From: B4-G1 sp964393895
GTDB lineage: Bacteria; Chloroflexota; Anaerolineae; B4-G1
DNA: 18,732 bases
Assembly (NCBI GenBank): GCA_964393895.1
Contig: CAYMWP010000096.1
Span: 1 to 18,732 of the forward strand
Reading direction: 5' to 3'
Below are positions 1 to 6,204 of the stretch, piece by piece. Under the pieces are notes generated by a model. It ran no database searches, was not told the origin of the DNA, and saw only the letters and a program-made list of their open reading frames with translations. Both the position numbers and the translations under genes were made by a program. Every line of letters begins with the position of its first letter. Positions within the stretch are counted from its first letter, which is position 1.

Positions 1-123
1 GGATTGCTGCCTTTTGTCAACTCAAGCTATGCACAATTTCAGATACACACCCATTCGCCAGTGTGGGTCAAGTGCCGGTTGCCTTGTTTAGAGTTTTGTC
101 TGGATCGCCCCTGTCCCCCTTAT

Positions 124-152
124 TTGCGATTCTTTACCAATTGTGGTAATAT
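124..152 (+). promoter_or_regulatory. Candidate promoter for tRNA-Gln
   Basis: A -35-like TTGCGA (124-129) is separated by 17 bp from a -10-like TAATAT (147-152), which puts the start site about 30 bases before the tRNA. A perfect inverted repeat, TTACCA-ATTG-TGGTAA (134-149), lies in the spacer and enters the -10 box, so a repressor could bind there. The promoter call rests on spacing and position only. Nothing recognisable is seen in bases 1-123. Confidence 0.5.
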
Positions 153-189
153 TATCGGGGAAACAACCATTTTTGTCCATTTCTGTTGC

Positions 190-260
190 TGGGGCGTGGC
201 CAAGTGGTAAGGCAACGGACTTTGAATCCGTGTATCGTAGGTTCGAATCCTACCGCCCCA
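190..260 (+). tRNA. tRNA-Gln (anticodon TTG)
   Basis: A complete cloverleaf can be drawn. The acceptor stem TGGGGCG (190-196) pairs with CGCCCCA (254-260), the D stem GCC (199-201) pairs with GGC (211-213), and the anticodon stem ACGGA (215-219) pairs with TCCGT (227-231). The loop CTTTGAA carries anticodon TTG at 222-224, reading the CAA glutamine codon. The T arm contains the usual GGTTCGAATCC. The 3' CCA is not encoded and must be added after transcription. The gene is 71 nt long. Confidence 0.97.
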
Positions 261-305
261 TCTGACTATTGAATCCTCGCGGCGGGCGCAACGAGAGCCA
301 GTTTG

Positions 306-352
306 GTGGCTGTGTCGTACTCAGGATTGGAGCGGGTACCACAGCCACTTTT
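306..352 (+). promoter_or_regulatory. Inverted repeat in the leader before glmU
   Basis: GTGGCTGTG (306-314) is perfectly complementary to CACAGCCAC (340-348), with a 25-nt loop, and the second arm is followed by TTTT (349-352). It could be a weak terminator or attenuator between the tRNA and glmU. The long loop and short T run keep confidence low. Confidence 0.25.
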
Positions 353-419
353 GTCACGCGATTGGCCGCTTGGGCCGCCTGTGACGGATCATAATCATCC
401 CCCGAGGAGACGGTTAGAA

Positions 420-1775
420 GTGAAATTGGCGGCCGTGATCCTGGCAGCGGGCCAGGGAACCCGGATAAAGTCCGATCTACCAAAAGTGATGCACCCGCTG
501 GGCGGCCGGCCGATGGTCACCTATGCGGTGGACACGGCGCGGGCGCTGGCGGATGCCAGGCCGGTTCTAGTAGTGGGACGCGGGGCCGAGGCGGTGCGGG
601 AGACGGTGGGCGAGGCCGCCGTCTTTGTCGAGCAGGCAGAGCGACTGGGCACCGGACACGCTGTGCTCCAGGCGCGAGACTCGCTCCAGGGCCAGTCCGA
701 TCTGGTGCTGGTGAGCTGCGCCGACATGCCGCTCCTCACCGTGGAGACGCTGCGCCGCATGGTCGAGCAGCAACGGCAAAACTCGGGCCCGATCACCATG
801 CTGACCTTTGTCGCCGACGACCCGCGCGGCTTTGGGCGCGTGGTCAGGGACGAGCACGGCGACGTCGTCGAGATCGTAGAGGCGGCGGTGGCTACGCCAG
901 ACCAATTGGCGATCCGGGAGTTGAACACAGCCGCCTACTGTTTCGACGCTGTATGGCTGTGGTCCCACATTGACCACATCCCCCTCAGTCTTCCCAAACG
1001 AGAGTACTACCTGACCGACCTGATCGCAGTGGCCGTCGCCGAGGGACGGCGGGTCGAGGCTGTGACGACCACAGAGGCAGAGGGGCTGGGCGTCAACACA
1101 CGCGTGCACCTGGCCGAAGCGGAGCGCCTGCTGCGCCGACGAATCAACGAGCGCTGGATGCTGGCTGGCGTGACGCTCGTGGACCCGGCCACGACCTACA
1201 TTGAGTCTGACGTCACCATTGGGCGGGATACGGTCGTGTGGCCCAACACCTACCTGCGCGGCCGGACAGAGATCGGCGGGCATTGTCACATCGGTCCCAA
1301 CGCCCTCGTCGTGGATTGTCAGATCGGCGACCGCTGCCGGGTGCTGGCCTCGGTGCTGGAGCAGGCGGTGCTGGAGGATGGCGCCGACATTGGCCCTTAC
1401 GGCCACTTGCGCAAGGGTGCGCGGTTGTGCGAGGGCGCGCACATGGGGAACTTTGGAGAACTGAAGAACTCGACCCTGGGCCCTGGGGCCAAGATGGGGC
1501 ACTTTAGTTACCTGGGCGACGCCGAGGTCGGAGCCGGGGCGAACGTCGGCGCGGGGACCATCACCTGCAACTATGACGGTGAGCGCAAGCACAAGACGGT
1601 GATCGGAGAAGGCGCTTTCATCGGCTCCGACACGATGCTGGTCGCGCCGGTGCGGGTGGGCAAGGGGGCCAAGACCGGAGCCGGGGCAGTGGTGACCCGC
1701 GACGTGCCCGACGGCGCACTGGCCTACGGTGTGCCGGCTCAGGTACGCGGCGAAGACAATGATGATGAGAAGTGA
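420..1775 (+). CDS. glmU: Bifunctional GlmU (GlcN-1-P acetyltransferase / GlcNAc-1-P uridyltransferase)
   Basis: GlmU makes UDP-GlcNAc in the cytoplasm: the C-terminal domain acetylates GlcN-1-P and the N-terminal domain transfers UMP from UTP. The N-terminus has the nucleotidyltransferase signature LAAGQGTRIKSDLPKV, followed by CADMPLL and the KREYYLTD region. From about residue 250 onward hexapeptide repeats form the left-handed beta-helix. Key acetyltransferase segments are present: GAHMGNFGELKNS, KMGHFSYLGDA (His361 matches the catalytic His of E. coli GlmU) and GAGTITCNYDG. At 451 aa it is close to the E. coli length of 456. I chose the GTG at 420 because GAGGAGA (404-410) lies 9 bases upstream and the protein then begins directly at the Rossmann-like strand. 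An upstream in-frame ATG at 303 has no matching domain. The cdd start overlaps its 3' end. Confidence 0.95.
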   Translation: MKLAAVILAAGQGTRIKSDLPKVMHPLGGRPMVTYAVDTARALADARPVLVVGRGAEAVRETVGEAAVFVEQAERLGTGHAVLQARDSLQGQSDLVLVSCADMPLLTVETLRRMVEQQRQNSGPITMLTFVADDPRGFGRVVRDEHGDVVEIVEAAVATPDQLAIRELNTAAYCFDAVWLWSHIDHIPLSLPKREYYLTDLIAVAVAEGRRVEAVTTTEAEGLGVNTRVHLAEAERLLRRRINERWMLAGVTLVDPATTYIESDVTIGRDTVVWPNTYLRGRTEIGGHCHIGPNALVVDCQIGDRCRVLASVLEQAVLEDGADIGPYGHLRKGARLCEGAHMGNFGELKNSTLGPGAKMGHFSYLGDAEVGAGANVGAGTITCNYDGERKHKTVIGEGAFIGSDTMLVAPVRVGKGAKTGAGAVVTRDVPDGALAYGVPAQVRGEDNDDEK

Positions 1776-2172
1776 TACTTTCGACCGGGAAGAACTGATA
1801 CGCCAGGCAATTGCCGCGCGGGAGCGCGCTTACGCTCCCTACTCTGATTACCAAGTCGGGGCGGCGCTGCTGGGCAAATCGGGCCGGGTCTACACCGGCT
1901 GCAACGTGGAGAACGCCGTCTATCCTCTGACCATCTGCGCCGAGCGCACGGCGCTCGTGAAAGCGGTCTCTGAGGGCGAGCGGGAGTTCGTGGCGCTGGC
2001 CGTGGCGACTGAGAACGGTGGTGCACCATGTGGCTCCTGCCGCCAAACTGTGCGCGAGTTTGGCGCAGACATCGTCGTCCTGATAGCCGATGTCGCGGGC
2101 GACTACCGTGAGACGAGCATAGCGGAATTACTGCCGGACAGCTTTAGTGCAACCGATCTGCCCCCCAGGTAA
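1759..2172 (+). CDS. cdd: Cytidine deaminase (tetrameric type)
   Basis: Deaminates cytidine and deoxycytidine to uridine forms in pyrimidine salvage. The 137-aa protein has the zinc site of the short tetrameric cytidine deaminases: Cys60 and catalytic Glu62 in TICAERTAL, and Cys91/Cys94 in PCGSCRQ. The substrate-binding segment GCNVENAVYP is also present. Three consecutive ATG codons (1759, 1762, 1765) lie just before the glmU stop (1773-1775), so the genes overlap by 11-17 bases and translation is probably coupled; the first ATG is used here. The stop TAA is part of the ribosome-binding region of the next gene, which suggests one transcript glmU-cdd-phosphatase. The family assignment is firm; exact substrate preference is not visible. 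Confidence 0.93.
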   Translation: MMMRSDTFDREELIRQAIAARERAYAPYSDYQVGAALLGKSGRVYTGCNVENAVYPLTICAERTALVKAVSEGEREFVALAVATENGGAPCGSCRQTVREFGADIVVLIADVAGDYRETSIAELLPDSFSATDLPPR

Positions 2173-2186
2173 AGGAGATAATCGAG

Positions 2187-3041
2187 ATGACCGGTAAAGC
2201 GGCCACGTTACAGCAACACGTGGAGCGGGAGCGAGAGATCGCTTATCAGATGCAGCAGAGCTTTTTGCCGCACATCTTTCCCAGCGTCGAGGGCGTCGAG
2301 GTCGCGGCCGCAATGCGTCCGGCCCGCGAGGTGGGCGGCGACTTTTACGACGTGATCCCTCTGAGCGGCGGTCTGCTGGGCATAATCATTGCCGACGTAT
2401 CCGGCAAGGGTGTGCCAGCCGCGCTTTACATGGCGCTGGGCCGCACGTTGCTGCGTTCCCACTCGCTCAGCACCCCGCGCCCGCGCTATCTGACCGATGC
2501 CCTGGAGAGCGCCCACGTGCGGCAATTGATGCGCACAGTCCCGAACAGCGCGTTGGCCGCCCTGGATTCCGTTCGCACGACCAACGAATACCTGACCGAA
2601 CACCACTTTGATCAGGCCATGTTTCTGACCCTCTTTTACGCCGTCTATGATCCCCAAAGCCGTTTGTTGGTCTATGTCAACGCCGGTCATAACCCTCCTT
2701 TTCTGTATAACACGCTCTCCGGTGAGCAGGCCTGGCTGGATTCGACCGATTTGATCATCGGCGTCATGCCCGACCGGCGTTACGAGCCTCAATGGCGTCA
2801 GTTGAGCCGCGGCGACGTGCTGACGTTGTATACCGATGGAGTGAGTGAGGCGTTCAATTCGGACCGCGAGATGTTCGGCGAGGAGCGGCTCGTCACAGCG
2901 GTGCGGAATCAACGGGCGACTTCTGCCCAAGAGTTATTGGAGGCCATCACGACGGCGGTGGATTCTTTCGTCGGTGATGCGCCGCAATCGGACGATCTCA
3001 CTCTGCTGGTGATGCATTGCCTCCGCTCGAATGAAGACTGA
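2187..3041 (+). CDS. SpoIIE-type PP2C serine phosphatase (RsbU-like)
   Basis: Metal-dependent phosphatase of the SpoIIE/RsbU branch of PP2C, which removes phosphate from STAS-domain anti-anti-sigma factors. The 284-aa protein starts with a short helical segment (EREREIAYQMQQSFLP, the usual lead-in to this domain). Metal-binding motifs follow: GGDFYDV (Asp52, Asp55), IIADVSGKGVPAALYM (Asp70), the YVNAGHNPPFL strand, LYTDGVSEA and the C-terminal DDLTLLV. There is no N-terminal sensor domain, so an unseen partner or the linker must supply the input. The start has a strong AAAGGAG (2171-2177) nine bases upstream, overlapping the cdd stop. Its probable substrates are the two STAS proteins at 8001-8686, about 5 kb downstream; this link is inference. 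Confidence 0.9.
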   Translation: MTGKAATLQQHVEREREIAYQMQQSFLPHIFPSVEGVEVAAAMRPAREVGGDFYDVIPLSGGLLGIIIADVSGKGVPAALYMALGRTLLRSHSLSTPRPRYLTDALESAHVRQLMRTVPNSALAALDSVRTTNEYLTEHHFDQAMFLTLFYAVYDPQSRLLVYVNAGHNPPFLYNTLSGEQAWLDSTDLIIGVMPDRRYEPQWRQLSRGDVLTLYTDGVSEAFNSDREMFGEERLVTAVRNQRATSAQELLEAITTAVDSFVGDAPQSDDLTLLVMHCLRSNED

Positions 3042-3104
3042 CTATTGCCGGAGAGATCTAGTTTAGTGCAGCGATGCATAAATTCGTTCCGCTTTGCGCC
3101 GGCC

Positions 3105-3127
3105 GCGCCGCCCTGAAGAGGCGGCGC
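3105..3127 (+). terminator. GC-rich hairpin after the phosphatase gene
   Basis: GCGCCGCC (3105-3112) and GGCGGCGC (3120-3127) form a perfect 8-bp stem with a 7-base loop, 64 bases after the phosphatase stop. No T run follows, so it is not a textbook intrinsic terminator, but the position suits the end of the glmU-cdd-phosphatase transcript. Confidence 0.4.
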
Positions 3128-3139
3128 TAGGCCCACAAA

Positions 3140-3265
3140 TTGGCCGAAAAGTGCCCTAACACCGGCTCTTTAGGCCGGTGTGAGTGTGAAAAACTCGGCA
3201 CGAATTAACGGAAACCTGTATTTAGCCCCTCATGGGCGGCTCAAAAATAGTAAAAAACGGGCCAA
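3140..3265 (+). ncRNA. Candidate structured RNA upstream of the short glmU paralogue
   Basis: Nested complementary segments suggest a folded RNA. An outer helix TTGGCC (3140-3145)/GGCCAA (3260-3265) encloses a three-way junction: GTGCC (3151-3155)/GGCAC (3197-3201) closes over a perfect 8-bp hairpin ACACCGGC (3159-3166)/GCCGGTGT (3174-3181) with a 7-base loop, followed directly by GAG (3182-3184)/CTC (3194-3196). A further hairpin GCCC (3225-3228)/GGGC (3234-3237) sits 3' of the junction. I do not recognise a known riboswitch class. It could be a leader of the gene at 3360, a separate small RNA, or chance pairing in GC-rich sequence. Confidence 0.3.
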
Positions 3266-3286
3266 AGCACCGTCTCGCCGCATGGG

Positions 3287-3302
3287 CCGTCCCCGGGGAC
3301 GG
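3287..3302. repeat. 16-bp perfect palindrome
   Basis: CCGTCCCCGGGGACGG is self-complementary over all 16 bases and lies 57 bases before the start codon at 3360. It could be an operator for a dimeric regulator or a tight hairpin that affects translation of the downstream gene. Confidence 0.45.
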
Positions 3303-3359
3303 GGACTTGAGCATAGGCTGGTAGTAACGGTGTACCACATTTCAGGAGGTCTTTGATCA

Positions 3360-4148
3360 ATGAGGGAAACAAAAGTTGTCATTCTGGCTGCTGGCAAGGG
3401 CACGCGCATGCAGTCGGACCTGCCCAAGGTCTTGCACCAGGTCGAGGGCAAGACAATGATCCAACACAGCATAGACAAGGTCAGAGAGCTGGGCGTCGAG
3501 GATATTATACTCGTCGTGGGTTACAGGCAAGAGATGGTTCGGGAGACTGTGGGCGATAGTGTCAAGTACACCGTCCAGGAGGAGCAATTGGGGACCGGCC
3601 ACGCCGTGATGCAGGCCCGCCCCTTCCTGGAGAATTTTGAGGGCAATGTGGTGATTCTATACGGCGATATGCCTCTGATCAACCCGGCGACGATCAAAAA
3701 GCTGATAGACGCCCGAGAGAGCGACGATGTGAGAGGCGCGATCCTGACCATCGTGCTGGACAATCCGCCCGACTTTGGTCGCATCATCCGGGACGACACC
3801 GGCCGCGTGCTGCGCATCGTCGAGAAGAAGGATTGCTCACCGCAGGAAGTGAGCATCAAAGAAGTCAACGTGGGCATGTATTGCTTCGACTGCCAGGAGC
3901 TGCTGACTGCCTTGGGAGGGTTGAGCACCGACAACGCCCAGGGCGAATACTATCTGACCGATGTGGTGGGCATCATGGCGGATAAGGGGCTGACGGTAAA
4001 GACCGTGACCAGCGATACGTTGGAGGAAACCCTGGGCATCAACGACCCCCATCACCTGGAGTTTGCCGAAAGCCTGAGCGACATCCAATACGCCGAGAGC
4101 CTGTACGAACTGATTGACGCCACACTGGCGATGAAGCGCCAGAGCTAG
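3360..4148 (+). CDS. GlmU-like sugar-1-phosphate nucleotidyltransferase, N-terminal domain only
   Basis: A 262-aa protein that matches only the uridyltransferase half of GlmU. It has the signature ILAAGKGTRMQSDLPKVLHQ at residues 8-27, then EEQLGTGHAV, YGDMPLI (metal-binding Asp), VNVGMYCFD, EYYLTD and LGINDPHHL. It stops after the helical arm that normally leads to the beta-helix, with no hexapeptide repeats. This is probably a natural single-domain enzyme: the frame is intact and AGGAGGT (3344-3350) sits 9 bases before the ATG. It should form a nucleotide sugar from a sugar-1-phosphate, UDP-GlcNAc being the simplest guess, though the sugar specificity is unknown. The next intact gene is a glycosyltransferase, so it may feed a dedicated donor to surface-polysaccharide synthesis (inference). 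Confidence 0.85.
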   Translation: MRETKVVILAAGKGTRMQSDLPKVLHQVEGKTMIQHSIDKVRELGVEDIILVVGYRQEMVRETVGDSVKYTVQEEQLGTGHAVMQARPFLENFEGNVVILYGDMPLINPATIKKLIDARESDDVRGAILTIVLDNPPDFGRIIRDDTGRVLRIVEKKDCSPQEVSIKEVNVGMYCFDCQELLTALGGLSTDNAQGEYYLTDVVGIMADKGLTVKTVTSDTLEETLGINDPHHLEFAESLSDIQYAESLYELIDATLAMKRQS

Positions 4149-4184
4149 AATCACTGAAACGCTAAAGGCTCTGAGTATCTGTTT

Positions 4185-4211
4185 ACCGCAAAGCCGCAGA
4201 GAACGCCGAGA
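4185..4211. repeat. CGCAGAGA-type repeat, left arm
   Basis: This 27-bp segment starts ACCGCAAAGCCGCAGAGA and matches the reverse complement of 4395-4421 at 22 of 27 positions. The two form an inverted pair around the GxxExxY relic and overlap its 3' coding end. Confidence 0.7.
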
Positions 4212-4394
4212 TTCCGTTCACTCTTCCTCCGGCTCAGGACACATCTGCGAATGTCTTGCTTCAGGACAGGTACGTTAAAGTTGATGAGCAACCCAACTTT
4301 CCAACCACCAAGTTTCAGCTAGGTCAGCAACGTTCCAGGGTACGATGTATCTCAATCGCCGCACGGATGATTGTCCTGGTGATTTGATTGGATT

Positions 4395-4421
4395 CCTCTG
4401 CGCTCTCTGCGTCTCTGCGGT
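4395..4421. repeat. CGCAGAGA-type repeat, right arm
   Basis: Read on the minus strand this begins ACCGCAGAGACGCAGAGA. It is the mate of 4185-4211 and at the same time encodes the HRRDAE-SAEE N-terminus of the GxxExxY relic. Confidence 0.7.
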
Positions 4422-4477
4422 GCACTCCAAATGCGGTAAACAGGTACCCGTTTCTTTTATTCCTGAAAGCCGAGAGC

Positions 4478-6079
4478 ATGAAAATTGGCATACTGCATCA
4501 GTATAGCCTCTACGGCTCTGGCAGCAGCGTCTATGTCAGAGACATGGCCAAGTACCTGGCCCGCCTGGGGGGGCAGGTGCACCTGATATCTCTGGAACCT
4601 CACCCCGAAAACTATGACTTTTTCGATGCCGCTTACATTCACGGCGACAGCGGCGACCAACTCCTCTTTAGTCGCTCTCAATCACCCGCCTGCATCTCGC
4701 ACACCTTGGCCTATCGCCCCGTTCCCGTCGCCTACGACCGGATAGACCTGCCCGACGCTAAACATTTCGTCGTCCTCTCCGATTCCGAGATCGAGGATTA
4801 CGTGACCTTTTTCCTCGCCAAGGTCAAGATGCTGGCCGAAAAACACGCCCTCGATCTCATTCACGCCCATCACACCGTGTTACCCCCTTACGTCGCCCAT
4901 TTGGCCAAAGCTGAGCTTGATCTACCTTACGTCGTTACCATTCACGGCAGCATCATCGAGTACGTGGTTCTACGAGACGAGCGATACAGACACTACGCTA
5001 CGAAAGGGTTGCAGGGGGCCAGCAGCGTCATTGTGCTGAACAAAGACGTGCGGGCCAGAGTGCTGCAAGTTTGCCCAGACGTTGAGGCGAACTTGGCTCA
5101 AATCCCCGTGGGAGTTGATGGCGATGCGTTCCACCCACTGCCCGACGAGCACAGGCCGGCGGCCGTCGGTCGTTTGATACAACATCTGAAAACCAGGGAA
5201 AAGCCGGGCAAGACGGCTGAATTACAGCGGGAGACGTGGCAGGCTGCGGAGATGGTTTGCGAGGAAGAGATAGCGGCCGCGGCCTTTGCCATCCAGAGCC
5301 GCTACAATGCCAGTTACCCCGATGCTGACCTGCCCAAAAAGCTGGCTCAAATAGATTGGAGGAAAGACAACGTTCTCATCTATTTTGGCAAATTGCTCTT
5401 CGATAAAGGAGTACATTGTCTCATAGCAGCCCTGCCCAACATCGTGGCCGCCATCCCTGACGCCAAACTTTTCGTAATCGGCAGCGGGATGGACCGCGAG
5501 TTCTTGGAGATGGGCGCGGCGGCGTTAGATCGGGGGCGACTGGACCATTTCTGGAGAGTGATGCAAGCGGGTATGGTGGGGCGGAATGAACGCGCCCTGT
5601 TCTACGAGTACATTGCCAAATTCCTGGAAAGCACCGCTCAGGAAGCATACGTGGCTCGCGCGCGAGGCCAGGTGCTGGAGAACATTATCTTTACCGGTTA
5701 TCTGACGCGCGCTGACCTGGCAACGCTGCTTCCCTGCGCCCGCGTTGCGCTCGTCCCCTCGATCATCAAAGAGGCATTCCCCTTGGTATCCATCGAGTCC
5801 CTGGCCTGCGGAGTCGTGCCTATGGCCTCCTATTTCTCCGGGCTTGTGCCCATATTGGACCAGGTGGCTGATTCTTTGGGCGCCCCCGGCGAGTTGGCCA
5901 AGATCGGCCACAGCCCGGAGGTGATGATCCGTGACTTGGGCCAAAACATCCCAGCCCTGCTTTCCGCTTTGAACAGCGACGGCGAAGAGATCTCGGCCGC
6001 CTGCCGTAGGTTGGTCGAGCAGAAATACCGCTGGAGGACCGTCATCTCGGAGATCGAGGGCCTGTATAGAGCATTGTGA
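4478..6079 (+). CDS. GT4-like (GT-B fold) glycosyltransferase with helical insertions
   Basis: A 533-aa cytoplasmic glycosyltransferase. The N-terminal Rossmann half begins MKIGILHQYSLYGSGSSVYV, with the glycine-rich loop of GT4 enzymes, followed by DLIHAHHTVLPPYVA and VTIHGSIIEYV, typical acceptor-side strands. The C-terminal half has LIYFGKLLFDKGVHCLIAAL, KLFVIGSG, IIFTGYL and the donor-binding E-x7-E motif with Glu432 and Glu440 in EAFPLVSIESLACG. It is longer than the usual 370-420 aa because of two charged helical inserts, about residues 225-285 and 345-405. The start is the ATG at 4478, where homology begins. No strong ribosome-binding site precedes it, and an upstream in-frame ATG at 4388 lies inside the GxxExxY relic. 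Donor and acceptor sugars cannot be told. Confidence 0.85.
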   Translation: MKIGILHQYSLYGSGSSVYVRDMAKYLARLGGQVHLISLEPHPENYDFFDAAYIHGDSGDQLLFSRSQSPACISHTLAYRPVPVAYDRIDLPDAKHFVVLSDSEIEDYVTFFLAKVKMLAEKHALDLIHAHHTVLPPYVAHLAKAELDLPYVVTIHGSIIEYVVLRDERYRHYATKGLQGASSVIVLNKDVRARVLQVCPDVEANLAQIPVGVDGDAFHPLPDEHRPAAVGRLIQHLKTREKPGKTAELQRETWQAAEMVCEEEIAAAAFAIQSRYNASYPDADLPKKLAQIDWRKDNVLIYFGKLLFDKGVHCLIAALPNIVAAIPDAKLFVIGSGMDREFLEMGAAALDRGRLDHFWRVMQAGMVGRNERALFYEYIAKFLESTAQEAYVARARGQVLENIIFTGYLTRADLATLLPCARVALVPSIIKEAFPLVSIESLACGVVPMASYFSGLVPILDQVADSLGAPGELAKIGHSPEVMIRDLGQNIPALLSALNSDGEEISAACRRLVEQKYRWRTVISEIEGLYRAL

Positions 6080-6125
6080 GTGCAGTTCGCGGCGCAAAAC
6101 CCCCACTGCGAGAGCAAGTCGCGTT

Positions 6126-6154
6126 TTGTATCTGGATGAGCAACGTGGTATAAT
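6126..6154 (+). promoter_or_regulatory. Strong housekeeping-type promoter
   Basis: TTGTAT (6126-6131), a 17-bp spacer and a perfect TATAAT (6149-6154) match the sigma-70/SigA consensus. Transcription would begin near 6161, giving a leader of about 45 bases before the GAF/HD-GYP gene. This is the best promoter in the window and marks the start of the signalling operon 6205-10383. Confidence 0.8.
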
Positions 6155-6204
6155 GAAGCCAGTTGCAAAAGTGAAGCGCCGATCAATTTGCGGGTCAAGG
6201 AGGA

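Larger units (their letters stand above)
4151..4423 (-). pseudogene. GxxExxY-family protein relic (internal deletion, frameshift, nonsense)
   Basis: On the minus strand, 4423 to 4333 encodes HRRDAESAEESNQITRTIIR followed by AAIEIHRTLE, which resembles the N-terminus of GxxExxY proteins (TIGR04256-type). The same strand from about 4330 to 4154, in another frame, encodes LLT-stop-LKLGGWKVG, then LLINFNVPVLK, the typical C-terminus of the family. The middle of the gene, including the conserved G-x-x-E-x-x-Y segment, is missing, the two ends are out of frame, and the Tyr expected after LLT is a TAG codon (4319-4321). This points to a deletion relic. It lies between the short glmU paralogue and the glycosyltransferase, in the opposite orientation, and is bounded by inverted CGCAGAGA-type repeats. 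Confidence 0.8.

Noticed and set aside
303..419. Longer GlmU start at ATG 303
   Set aside because: The extra 39 residues match no GlmU sequence and overlap the leader hairpin; GTG 420 has a good ribosome-binding site.
567..1592. Long minus-strand frame inside glmU
   Set aside because: Codon-bias shadow of a GC-rich gene; no recognisable domain.
4388..4477. Longer glycosyltransferase start at ATG 4388
   Set aside because: The 30 added residues come from the repeat arm and edge of the GxxExxY relic on the other strand.
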